Assembly (NCBI GenBank): GCA_031392925.1 | Contig: JANMVV010000407.1 | Coordinates: 1-6,071 of the forward strand | DNA length: 6,071 bases | Reading direction: 5' to 3' | From: JAGNNV01 sp031392925 | Lineage (GTDB): Bacteria > Acidobacteriota > Vicinamibacteria > Fen-336 > JAGNNV01 | Shown: one piece after another, positions 1 through 5,837 of the stretch | Numbering within the stretch: the first letter of the stretch is position 1 | Layout of the letters: each line of letters begins with the position of its first letter | Made by a program: the position numbers and the translations under genes | Notes under the pieces: model-generated | The model's input: the letters and a program-made list of their open reading frames with translations, nothing else | Database searches by the model: none | Told to the model about the DNA's origin: nothing

Positions 1-724
1 GCAGCATCACTTCCAGCGACACCCGGCGCGGTTCGTCCTCGCGCTCGATGCGCTTCCACTCGAAGAACCGCTCCCAGTCAGCCGTCAGCGACCCCACGCG
101 GCTGTCCGTGCCATTCGAAGCGATCATCAGCGCGTTGAACACGAACAGCGCCGGAATCCCATTCTGCGGATGCTTGTAGCTCGTCAGGTTCTCGTCGAAC
201 GCCGCCCGCGCAGGCACGCCAGGTTTCTTCAACTCGACGACGACGAGCGGCAGACCGTTGACGAAGCCCACCAGATCAGGCCGGCACGTGTAGAGCCCGC
301 CGATGACGCTGAGCTGGCTGACCAGAAGAAAGTCGTTGTTGGCAGGATTCTCCCAATCAATCACCCGCAACCGCTCGGTCTTCTGCCCGCCGTGCTCGAC
401 ATCCGGCACCGAAACCAGGATGCCGTCCTTGAGCAACAGATAGACCTCACGATTCGCGCCGGGCAGAGGCATCGCCGAACGATCGCGGCTGAGTTCATCG
501 ACCGCAGCGGCGATCGCCTCGGTTGGAAGCCCGGGATTCAGCCGCTCCAGCGCCCCACGCAGACGGGACACCAGGACCACATCGCCTTTGGTCTCCCGCT
601 GCAACGTCCCGTGAGTCCCGAAGACCTCATCCGACGCCGACACCGTCGTCCAGCCAAGCTCCGCGAACAACCCAACCGCGGGCTGCTCAACAAGCTGGTC
701 TTCGGTGAACGCGTGCGGGCTCAT
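1..724 (-). CDS. hsdR: Type I restriction endonuclease subunit R, N-terminal part (cut by window edge)
   Basis: HsdR is the motor and nuclease subunit of type I restriction-modification complexes; it translocates and cuts unmodified DNA. On the minus strand an uninterrupted frame of 241 codons starts at the ATG at 724-722 and runs off the window, so the helicase domains are not visible. The N-terminus has the usual Glu-rich opening (FTEDQLVEQ, residues 6-14). The PD-(D/E)xK nuclease core is intact: CRPD ending at D150, then VVVELKKPG with E164 and K166, followed by the family's typical NLTSYKHPQNGIPALF stretch (179-194). The start overlaps the fic stop as ATGA, with no strong Shine-Dalgarno of its own, which points to translational coupling. 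No hsdM or hsdS is visible; they could lie beyond the left edge. Domain identity is recognised from motifs; the subunit assignment is very likely. Confidence 0.92.
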   Translation of the reverse strand, partial: MSPHAFTEDQLVEQPAVGLFAELGWTTVSASDEVFGTHGTLQRETKGDVVLVSRLRGALERLNPGLPTEAIAAAVDELSRDRSAMPLPGANREVYLLLKDGILVSVPDVEHGGQKTERLRVIDWENPANNDFLLVSQLSVIGGLYTCRPDLVGFVNGLPLVVVELKKPGVPARAAFDENLTSYKHPQNGIPALFVFNALMIASNGTDSRVGSLTADWERFFEWKRIEREDEPRRVSLEVML

Positions 725-1722
725 TTGAGAACGTAGCTTCCATTCTTCAGTGTGCCGATCCGCTTCACCAGGCCGGCCTTCAACAGCGGACGCAGGAGAT
801 CCATGGCACCCTGCCTCGACACCTTGAGAGTCGCCCAAATCTCAGCCGGAGTCAGGCCTCCGCTCTTGCCCAAGGCCTTAAGCAGCTGCTCCTGCCGCGG
901 ACGCAAGACGACGCGCTCCCGTGACGCCGCCACGGCAAATTTCCCCATGCGTTCCCACACGCGTTCCAGCGTTTGCTGGAGTCCCTCGGCGCAGTACTCG
1001 ATCCACGATGTCAGATCGTCGCCCTCATGCCTTGTTACCTCAAGGGCGGCGTAATAGCGGGGCCGGTCTTCCCAATAGAACTCATCGACCGCGAAAATGT
1101 GATGGGAGTCGAAGCCCCGCCGGTACAACTCCCACAGGGCGAGCGCCCGGCCAGTCCGTCCGTTTCCGTCCGCGAAGGGATGGATGGACTCGAAACGGTG
1201 ATGGAGAATCGCCGAACTGAGGACAGGCGAGAGGCTCGGCGCCTCTTTGCTCCACCATTCGAGCAACTCGAACATGAGACCCGACACGTCCCCCGGCGGT
1301 GGTGGAACGAATTGGCCCACGCGTACCCGGATCGTCCGGTACCTCCCCGCCTCACCCTGGTCCATCACCTTCCCGGCGATGATGCGATGGAGGCGGAAGA
1401 TGCTTTCGTGGCTGAGCCTCTTCGCTTTGGAATGCTTCTCCACATGCCGCAGCGCCGCGAAGTAGTTTAAGACCTCGCACCGGGCCTGGATCGACGCCGT
1501 CACCGTCGTCCCTTCCTCCAGCGCGCGAACCTCGGCCAGGGTGAGCGGATTACCCTCGATGGCCGTCGAACTGTGGGTGTTTCGCGCCCGCGTGTCTTTC
1601 TGCAGCGCGGGAATCCAGGGCACCTGAACCAAAGCCCCCTGAATGCGTTCCCGCAACGCGGCAATCTTCTCCACGCGTCCGAGCAGAGCGGCGGAGATGC
1701 TGAAATGCGGCTGGTAACTCAC
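721..1722 (-). CDS. Fic-domain protein with C-terminal winged helix (probable AMP-transferase)
   Basis: Fic proteins usually transfer AMP from ATP to hydroxyl groups of target proteins. The 333-residue product carries a perfect Fic active-site motif HPFADGNGRTGR at residues 181-192, with the catalytic His at 181. An N-terminal inhibitory helix motif, STAIEGN at 52-58 with Glu56, matches the (S/T)xxxE(G/N) pattern and marks a self-inhibited class II Fic protein. Residues about 275-333 (RQEQLLKAL...LTPAEIWATLKVSRQGAMDLL) look like a winged-helix DNA-binding domain, as in SoFic-like proteins. The start is GTG at 1722-1720: an in-frame TGA lies eight codons upstream and no ATG intervenes. No clear Shine-Dalgarno is visible. 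The stop overlaps the hsdR start by four bases, so the two genes form one unit. All key residues are present, so the enzyme is probably functional; its target is unknown. Confidence 0.95.
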   Translation of the reverse strand: MSYQPHFSISAALLGRVEKIAALRERIQGALVQVPWIPALQKDTRARNTHSSTAIEGNPLTLAEVRALEEGTTVTASIQARCEVLNYFAALRHVEKHSKAKRLSHESIFRLHRIIAGKVMDQGEAGRYRTIRVRVGQFVPPPPGDVSGLMFELLEWWSKEAPSLSPVLSSAILHHRFESIHPFADGNGRTGRALALWELYRRGFDSHHIFAVDEFYWEDRPRYYAALEVTRHEGDDLTSWIEYCAEGLQQTLERVWERMGKFAVAASRERVVLRPRQEQLLKALGKSGGLTPAEIWATLKVSRQGAMDLLRPLLKAGLVKRIGTLKNGSYVLK

Positions 1723-1742
1723 GCGCCGCAGTCTGCCCGTAA

Positions 1743-1786
1743 GTCAAGCATGAGTCAAGAGTCAGTCAAGTATGGGTCAAGTGGAG
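1743..1786. repeat. Four 11-bp-phased GTCAAG/CTTGAC repeats upstream of fic
   Basis: GTCAAG occurs at 1743, 1754, 1765 and 1776, exactly 11 bases apart; on the minus strand, the fic sense strand, it reads CTTGAC. The remaining five bases of each unit vary, so this is a phased binding-site array rather than a simple tandem duplication. It ends 20 bases before the fic GTG start. A 6-7 base core with an 11-base period, one helical turn, is the pattern bound by tandem OmpR/PhoB- or SARP-type winged-helix regulators; that link is inference. TTGAC also resembles a -35 box, but no good -10 box is seen at the right distance. Confidence 0.7.
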
Positions 1787-1817
1787 GCCGCGTTGAGGCC
1801 CTGCCTGCCCTTTTTTT

Positions 1818-1887
1818 CTCAAATAAGAACTCGTTTGGAATCAGACGCTTACTGAGACGGGACGGTTTTGACTCAAATAAGATCTCG
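1818..1887. repeat. Pair of 16-bp direct repeats in the divergent spacer
   Basis: The sequence CTCAAATAAGAACTCG at 1818-1833 recurs as CTCAAATAAGATCTCG at 1872-1887, 15 of 16 bases identical, with starts 54 bases apart (close to five helical turns). Both copies are AT-rich islands in a GC-rich region, and the first follows a run of seven T. They lie between the divergent fic gene and the small ORF at 1971, so they are plausible operator sites. No regulator gene is recognisable in the window. Confidence 0.55.
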
Positions 1888-1970
1888 GGCCGCGGATGGG
1901 AAGCGATTGGGCACCATGAAGGAAGTTTCATAGAGTAGCCCCGAAGGCAGGCAGGACAGGGAGAGAGACC

Positions 1971-2162
1971 ATGAATTGGTCCAACGACGTCACCGACAAA
2001 ATGACATCCATCGTTATGGAAGCCCTCGCCGGTTTCCAGGTCGAAGAGCGTGAGGAGAGACTCAAGGCTTTCATCGAAGGCGCTGAGGTGTTGTCTTCTC
2101 CCAGTTTGGCCCCCCAAAGCGGGCCTCGCGGGACTTCTTCGAACGGCTCACAACTTCACTGA
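1971..2162 (+). CDS. Small ORF of unknown function, possibly frameshifted
   Basis: This 63-residue ORF is not recognised as a known family. It begins with ATG after a strong purine-rich ribosome-binding site (AGGGAG at 1958-1963, seven bases upstream), the best support that it is translated. Residues 1-42 look like a real, acidic, probably helical protein (VTDKMTSIVMEALAGF, EEREERLKAFIEGAEVL). After residue 43 the composition changes to a Ser/Pro/Gly-rich tail (SSPSLAPQSGPRG) typical of out-of-frame reading. The change sits next to a run of six C at 2110-2115. In another plus frame just downstream, a more protein-like stretch (KRASRDFFERLTTSLNQS) ends at a TGA near 2191. It may be a small intact protein, a frameshifted gene or a decayed remnant. 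It is transcribed away from fic and convergent with the gene ending at 2210. Confidence 0.4.
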   Translation: MNWSNDVTDKMTSIVMEALAGFQVEEREERLKAFIEGAEVLSSPSLAPQSGPRGTSSNGSQLH

Positions 2163-2209
2163 ACCAGTCATGCAGGGCGAGCTGCCGCTCGTGACCCGCA
2201 ACGCGAAAT

Positions 2210-2419
2210 TTAGCGCCGCGCCCGCATTACGGTCCGTAGTGCCTCATTGACCGCGTCGGCTGTGGGAAAGGCCTTGGCCACCTCCGGCTCCAATAGGACC
2301 AGGTTCACGCCTGCCCGATACCGCTCCGCGTACTTCCCTCGCACCCCGCCCGTCATCGAAGCGAAGTCGTACTCCGCTCGAATATCCGGATCGGACACGA
2401 CCTTGTTGCCTTTTTTCAT
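2210..2419 (-). CDS. Conserved small protein of unknown function (69 residues)
   Basis: This gene starts at ATG 2419-2417 (MKKGNKV) and ends with TAA. The frame stays open further upstream, but that part overlaps the protease gene in another frame and is Cys/Pro-rich nonsense. The product has the pattern of a widespread uncharacterised bacterial small protein: a charged start, then AEYDFASMTGGVRGKYAERY (residues 15-34), a hydrophobic VNLVLLEPEVAKAFP segment (about 37-51), and a final helix AVNEALRTVM (about 54-65). I recall similar sequences as hypothetical proteins in GC-rich environmental bacteria and cyanobacteria, sometimes beside small toxin-antitoxin-like genes; the function is unknown. 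It lies 19 bases downstream of the protease stop on the same strand. No clear Shine-Dalgarno is visible, so translation may depend on read-through from the upstream genes. Confidence 0.75.
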   Translation of the reverse strand: MKKGNKVVSDPDIRAEYDFASMTGGVRGKYAERYRAGVNLVLLEPEVAKAFPTADAVNEALRTVMRARR

Positions 2420-2438
2420 AGAACCCGCGTTCGGAGGT

Positions 2439-2888
2439 CTAGTAGCAGAGGGTGAAGAAATTGGTGGTGCCATCGTACGAGAGCAGGCACCTCGACAGCA
2501 CGTCTCTTCCGATGAGAGCGTGAATTCCCTGGGCGTCAAGAAGCTCGCTACACAGAACCGGCAAATTCGCGACGACCAGGGCAGGATGCATTTCATTCGC
2601 CCCCGGTATCGCCAAACCGATGTCGTACTGGTCCTTGGAGACTGACGTCATGCCAGTCGTCGGTGTGTGGACTTCAACCGATCCAGTGGGCGTCAATCCC
2701 AAGGCGGTCAATACCGACGGGTCGACACAGGTTCCGCTCGCGCCAGTATCGATCAACCCTTTGATCCTGTGGGGCGGGGGCACCGGCTGCTTGAGGTCCG
2801 AGAGCGCTCGTTGACGAGCGGCGCTGACCATTACGAAGGCAGTAACGATGGGGCCATCCGGCCCGGCCTGGAGCGTGAAGAGGGGCAC
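2439..2888 (-). CDS. Single-domain retropepsin-like aspartic protease
   Basis: The 149-residue product has the hallmark of a retroviral-type aspartic protease: LIDTGASGTCVDPSVLTALG with catalytic Asp47 in DTGAS (47-51). The second conserved element, hydrophobic-hydrophobic-Gly-Arg-Asp, is at residues 125-129 (LIGRD) near the C-terminus. One catalytic Asp per chain means the active enzyme would be a homodimer, as in retropepsins. There is no signal peptide or membrane segment, so it should be cytoplasmic. The start is GTG at 2888-2886; an in-frame TGA three codons upstream, which is also the stop of the preceding gene, rules out an earlier start. A GAGG lies four bases before the GTG. The six-base gap to the upstream gene and the 19-base gap to the downstream gene indicate one operon. 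The substrate is unknown; the small partner proteins are candidates. Confidence 0.88.
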   Translation of the reverse strand: MPLFTLQAGPDGPIVTAFVMVSAARQRALSDLKQPVPPPHRIKGLIDTGASGTCVDPSVLTALGLTPTGSVEVHTPTTGMTSVSKDQYDIGLAIPGANEMHPALVVANLPVLCSELLDAQGIHALIGRDVLSRCLLSYDGTTNFFTLCY

Positions 2889-2894
2889 GAAGCC

Positions 2895-3134
2895 TCAGTG
2901 TGCTTGAGAGACCGGATCAAGAAAGCGCGAAATGAACAACGCTTGCTCGAAGGCCTGAATTCGCTTTACGAGAAACGGCTTGAGCCCGTAGCGGGAATAG
3001 CCTGCTCCAATCGCATCGTCATAGCTCGGGAAGATCTCAAGATCTTCGCCAAAGACAAGGGCGAACTTGCCTTCTTCGTCGTTCAGTGTCGGGAGCTTCG
3101 CCTTATAGGTCTCGAGTTCCTTTTCTAGTGCCAT
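2895..3134 (-). CDS. Small protein of unknown function (79 residues, DUF5678-like)
   Basis: This is the first gene of the protease operon. The chosen start, ATG 3134-3132, sits six bases after a perfect AAAGGAG. The open frame extends upstream, but an earlier in-frame ATG at about 3155 has no such site, and beyond 3168 the frame is IS sequence. The product begins with a Lys/Glu-rich helix (MALEKELETYKAKLPTLNDE). It continues with EGKFALVFGEDLEIFPSYDD and AIGAGYSRYGLKPFLVKRI (residues 21-59), then a short helix. The layout of a short strand, a 'G(E/D)..' turn, a strand, an 'A...GY..G..PFLV' helix and a strand resembles the DUF5678-type small domain, whose function is unknown. This is recognition by pattern only. 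The six-base gap to the protease gene suggests co-expression, and the protein may be a partner, adaptor or substrate of the protease. Confidence 0.8.
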   Translation of the reverse strand: MALEKELETYKAKLPTLNDEEGKFALVFGEDLEIFPSYDDAIGAGYSRYGLKPFLVKRIQAFEQALFISRFLDPVSQAH

Positions 3135-3140
3135 TGCGAT

Positions 3141-3147
3141 CTCCTTT
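3141..3147 (-). promoter_or_regulatory. Shine-Dalgarno site deciding the start of the 79-residue gene
   Basis: On the minus strand AAAGGAG lies six bases before ATG 3134-3132. It fixes the start of the operon's first gene at 79 residues rather than at the longer open frame that runs into the IS. Only about 20 bases separate it from the IS left end, so little native upstream DNA remains. Confidence 0.85.
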
Positions 3148-3167
3148 CTTCCCATAGTGTAGTCCTT

Positions 3168-3260
3168 TGCGTATTCCGGCCGATGCCGGCCACCCATTCC
3201 GGGTGAAGAAGACCACCGATTCCGGGTGAAGAAGACCACCCATTCCGGCTGGGCCGACCA
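3168..3260 (+). repeat. IS left terminal repeat with four 23-bp-phased ATTCCGG boxes
   Basis: ATTCCGG occurs at 3173, 3196, 3219 and 3242, exactly 23 bases apart. Units two and three are nearly identical, continuing as GTGAAGAAGACCACC. The block aligns with the reverse complement of 5838-5930 with few mismatches. These are the probable binding sites for the IstA transposase at the left end. Confidence 0.9.
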
Positions 3261-3292
3261 GGAGATTTCGGGATAACCAAGACGGCTACCCT

Positions 3293-3324
3293 CAGCCCCT
3301 ATCTGACGACAGTGAAAGGGGCTG
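3293..3324 (+). other. Hairpin in the istA leader
   Basis: CAGCCCCT at 3293-3300 pairs with AGGGGCTG at 3317-3324 around a 16-base loop. The flanking ACCAA near 3276 can further pair with TTGGT at 3326-3330. The structure ends 12 bases before the GAGAGG ribosome-binding site of istA. No U-run follows, so it is not a standard terminator. It could limit istA translation on transcripts entering from outside, as seen for some other IS families; that role is inference. Confidence 0.45.
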
Positions 3325-3349
3325 GTTGGTGCCACAAGAGAGGTTATCC

Positions 3350-4864
3350 ATGCGCAAGATTAGAGAGATTCTCCGGCTCAAGTACGAGGCAAACCTGACG
3401 GAACGGCAAATTGCCCGTGGGGCGTGCTGTTCGCGGTCGGCGGTGCGGAGTTGCCTGCTTCAGGCGGAAGGGGTTGGGATCTCATGGCCAATACCCGTGG
3501 ATCTGGATGAGGACGCGCTCGAGACATTGCTGTATCCACCACGACCGGCCACGGCCCGGTTCCCGCTGCCGGACTTCGATGCGATTCGGGACTCCCTCGC
3601 GACGCACAAGGGCATGACGCGTCTTCTCGCGTGGGAGGAATACCGGCGGGCGCAGCCTTCCGGGGTGCAGTACTCGGCCTTCTGCGACCGGTTCCGGGCG
3701 TGGCTGAAGACGCAGGATCTGGCGTTGCGCCTGGCGCATGAGCCGGGGTCGGCGCTCTATGTGGACTACGCGGGCGAGACCGCGTACATCACGGACCGAG
3801 AGACCGGGGAGAAGAAGATGGTCAAGATCTTCGTCGCGGTGCTCGGGTATTCGAATCTGATCTACGCCGAGGCAACGCCGGGAGAAACGACGGCGGACTG
3901 GATTTCCGCGCAGGTGCGCGCTCTCGATTACTGCGGGGGCGTTCCAGGCAAGATCGTTCCGGACAATCCAAAGGCGCTGGTGACGCGAACGAGCCGGTAC
4001 GAGCCGGATCTGAATCCGAGCTACCAGGATTTCGCGGTGCACTACTCGGTGGCGATTGTTCCAGCCCGGGTGAGGGAACCTCGGGACAAGGCGAAGGTCG
4101 AGACCGGCGTTCAAATCGCGGAGCGCTTCATCCTGGCCCCGCTGCGAAACCAGACCTTTTTCTCGCTGGCGGAGTTCAATACGGCGATCCGCGTACGGGT
4201 CGACGCGCTCAATGACAAGCCGTTCCAGAAGCTGCCCGGCTCCAGGAGAAGCCGTTTCGAGGAGGCCGAGAGGGCGGCGTTGAGTCCGCTTCCGGCAAGG
4301 CCCTATGCGTTCGCGGTGTGGAGGAAGACCAAGGTCCATCTCGATTATCACGTCGAGGTCGAGAGACATTACTACTCGGTTCCGCACGCCCACGCGGGCA
4401 AGACGGTGGACATCCGCCTGTCCGAGCGGACCATCGAGGTCTTTCTCCGCGGCAAAGTTGTTGCCGCCCACGTGCGTTCACGCGCCGCCGGTGAAGTAAC
4501 CACGATCGCGGCTCATCGGCCTGAGCGACATCAAGGCATGATCGATCTCTCGCACGAGAAGCTTCTCTCCCGGGCCGAAGCGATTGGCCCGGCCACAGTG
4601 GAGATGGTCGGCGCTCAGTTACATCAACGAAACCATCCTGACCAGGTTCTGAGGATCAGCCTCGGGATCCTCCGGCTGGCCGTCGACTACAGCCCGGAGG
4701 CTCTGGAGATCGCGTCGATCCGCGCACTCGAGGTCAACGTCTTCTCTTACCGTGCGCTCCAGGCATTCCTCCGCACCCCTCGGCCCGAAACACAAGCACC
4801 TCCTCCGCGCATCGAGCACGAAAACATCCGCGGCGCCCAGTACTTCGAGGTGACCCCATGCTGA
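3350..4864 (+). CDS. istA: IS21-family transposase IstA
   Basis: IstA is the DDE transposase that binds the element ends and carries out strand transfer. The best start is ATG at 3350-3352 (MRKIREILRLKYEANL), six to seven bases after GAGAGG. A TTG at 3326 in the same frame would add eight residues but lacks a good site and the family's usual opening. The product is 504 residues, normal for the family. An N-terminal helix-turn-helix lies at about 16-38 (LTERQIARGACCSRSAVRS). The catalytic core shows VDYAG with D139, PDNPKA with D205 and KAKVETG with E251, a complete DDE triad. A Mu-type beta-barrel-like segment follows (YHVEVERHYYSVP at about 333-345). No frameshift or stop is seen. The end overlaps istB by seven bases (ATGCTGA), so the two are translated together. 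Confidence 0.96.
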   Translation: MRKIREILRLKYEANLTERQIARGACCSRSAVRSCLLQAEGVGISWPIPVDLDEDALETLLYPPRPATARFPLPDFDAIRDSLATHKGMTRLLAWEEYRRAQPSGVQYSAFCDRFRAWLKTQDLALRLAHEPGSALYVDYAGETAYITDRETGEKKMVKIFVAVLGYSNLIYAEATPGETTADWISAQVRALDYCGGVPGKIVPDNPKALVTRTSRYEPDLNPSYQDFAVHYSVAIVPARVREPRDKAKVETGVQIAERFILAPLRNQTFFSLAEFNTAIRVRVDALNDKPFQKLPGSRRSRFEEAERAALSPLPARPYAFAVWRKTKVHLDYHVEVERHYYSVPHAHAGKTVDIRLSERTIEVFLRGKVVAAHVRSRAAGEVTTIAAHRPERHQGMIDLSHEKLLSRAEAIGPATVEMVGAQLHQRNHPDQVLRISLGILRLAVDYSPEALEIASIRALEVNVFSYRALQAFLRTPRPETQAPPPRIEHENIRGAQYFEVTPC

Positions 4865-5601
4865 GAGAGCCCATCCATCAAGGGCTGCAAGACCTCGGTC
4901 TTCGCGGCATGGCCCGCGCGTTCGACAAACAGACCAAGAGTCCCGATCTCCAGGCCATGACGTTCGAGGAACGGCTCGGATTCCTCATCGATCACGAGCG
5001 TTCCGACCGGATGAGCCTTCGCCTGACTCAACGCCTCAGATGGGCGAAGCTGCCCCAAAACGCCGCGGTGGAAGATCTTGATCAGCGTGCCTCACGCGGC
5101 CTTGATCGCGGCCTCTGGGCGCGCCTGGTTGAGCTGGGCTGGGTCCGGCAGAGTCTCAATCTGTTCGTGTGCGGTCCCACCGGCGTGGGCAAGAGCTACA
5201 TCGCCTGCGCCCTGGGACATGCTGCCTGCCGGCAGGACCTCTCCGTCCGATATCTGCGCCTGCCCCGGCTCGTCGAGGAACTGGTCAAAGCAGAGGCGCT
5301 TCAGAAGAAGAGCGCCTTCTTCAGGCAGCTCGCAAAGGCCAAGCTCCTGGTCATCGACGATTTCGGCCTCGCTCCCCTCGCGGATCAGACGAAACGCGAT
5401 CTCCTCGAAATCCTCGATGATCGCTACGACAAAGCCTCAACCATCATCACAAGCCAGCTCCCCGTCGAGAAATGGCACGCCTATATCGACGAGCCCACTC
5501 TTGCCGACGCCATCCTCGACCGCCTCGTCCATAACGCCCACCGGATCAACCTCTCCGGCGATTCGATGCGGAAACGGCGCGCTCCCTCAGATCGCGGCTG
5601 A
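4858..5601 (+). CDS. istB: IS21-family ATPase helper IstB
   Basis: IstB is the AAA+ ATPase, related to DnaC/DnaA, that assembles on target DNA and stimulates the IstA transposase. The 247-residue product is full length for the family. It has an N-terminal helical region (residues 1-100, including the typical MTFEERLGFLIDHE at 34-47). The Walker A motif GPTGVGKS is at 106-113, Walker B LLVIDDFG at 163-170, a sensor-like TIITSQLP at 195-202, and the conserved ending HRINLSGDSMRKR at 228-240. The ATG at 4858 has GAGG seven bases upstream inside the istA end and overlaps the istA stop as ATGCTGA, the usual IS21 coupling. No damage is visible. Confidence 0.96.
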   Translation: MLREPIHQGLQDLGLRGMARAFDKQTKSPDLQAMTFEERLGFLIDHERSDRMSLRLTQRLRWAKLPQNAAVEDLDQRASRGLDRGLWARLVELGWVRQSLNLFVCGPTGVGKSYIACALGHAACRQDLSVRYLRLPRLVEELVKAEALQKKSAFFRQLAKAKLLVIDDFGLAPLADQTKRDLLEILDDRYDKASTIITSQLPVEKWHAYIDEPTLADAILDRLVHNAHRINLSGDSMRKRRAPSDRG

Positions 5602-5682
5602 GACAAGCCAGGTCGCTCAGGGACTCAACTGTTCTTACCCGGAGGTCGCAGCTCTTACGTCAACGCAATCTGTGTAGCGTTC

Positions 5683-5747
5683 GAGAGGGCTCCTCTGCCT
5701 ATGGAAAACCGGAAACGACCCCGGTTTCCCACAGGCCGAGCCCTCTC
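5683..5747. other. Long imperfect hairpin downstream of istB
   Basis: GAGAGGGCT at 5683-5691 pairs with AGCCCTCTC at 5739-5747. Inside, GCCTATGGAAAACCGG (from 5697) pairs with CCGGTTTCCCACAGGC (to about 5736) with two mismatches, around an eight-base loop. About 23 base pairs are possible, interrupted by a small asymmetric bulge. No T-run follows, so it is not a canonical intrinsic terminator, though it could still end or stabilise the istAB transcript. It lies in the 236-base non-coding stretch between istB and the right terminal repeats, where nothing else was recognised. Confidence 0.65.
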
Positions 5748-5837
5748 TGACCCGTCGTCCCCCCGAGAGCCTCGCCCCGCCCGCGCGCGCTTGACTCTTG
5801 GCCCCAAGAAACCCAGACTCCGCTCCTCCCGAATCCT

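Noticed and set aside
170..736. Plus-strand 188-residue open frame
   Set aside because: It is antisense to hsdR, whose minus-strand frame gives a clear domain match with catalytic residues. The plus frame is Arg/Pro-rich with no recognisable motif.
1755..2117. Minus-strand 120-residue open frame across the intergenic spacer
   Set aside because: It runs through the repeats and the T run, has no ribosome-binding site or recognisable motif, and overlaps the better-supported ORF at 1971.
2178..2191. Small hairpin (CGAGC-TGCC-GCTCG) after the 69-residue gene as a terminator
   Set aside because: The stem is only five pairs and no T run follows in either direction, so it is too weak to call.
2420..2596. 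N-terminal extension of the 69-residue protein to position 2596
   Set aside because: It overlaps the protease gene out of frame and has a Cys/Pro/Ser-rich composition unlike the conserved part, which starts at MKKGNK.
3168..3260. CRISPR-like regularly spaced repeats
   Set aside because: The 23-base period leaves no room for distinct spacers, and the units are similar to each other throughout. The block has an inverted counterpart at 5838-5930, so it is the IS end.
3135..3335. N-terminal extension of the 79-residue protein to position 3335
   Set aside because: The extension translates IS terminal repeats (repeated WVVFFTRN/WSSSPG-like peptides). A perfect Shine-Dalgarno sits before ATG 3134.
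3482..4471. Minus-strand 329-residue open frame
   Set aside because: It lies wholly antisense to istA, is Arg-rich, and has no domain or ribosome-binding site; it is a high-GC shadow.
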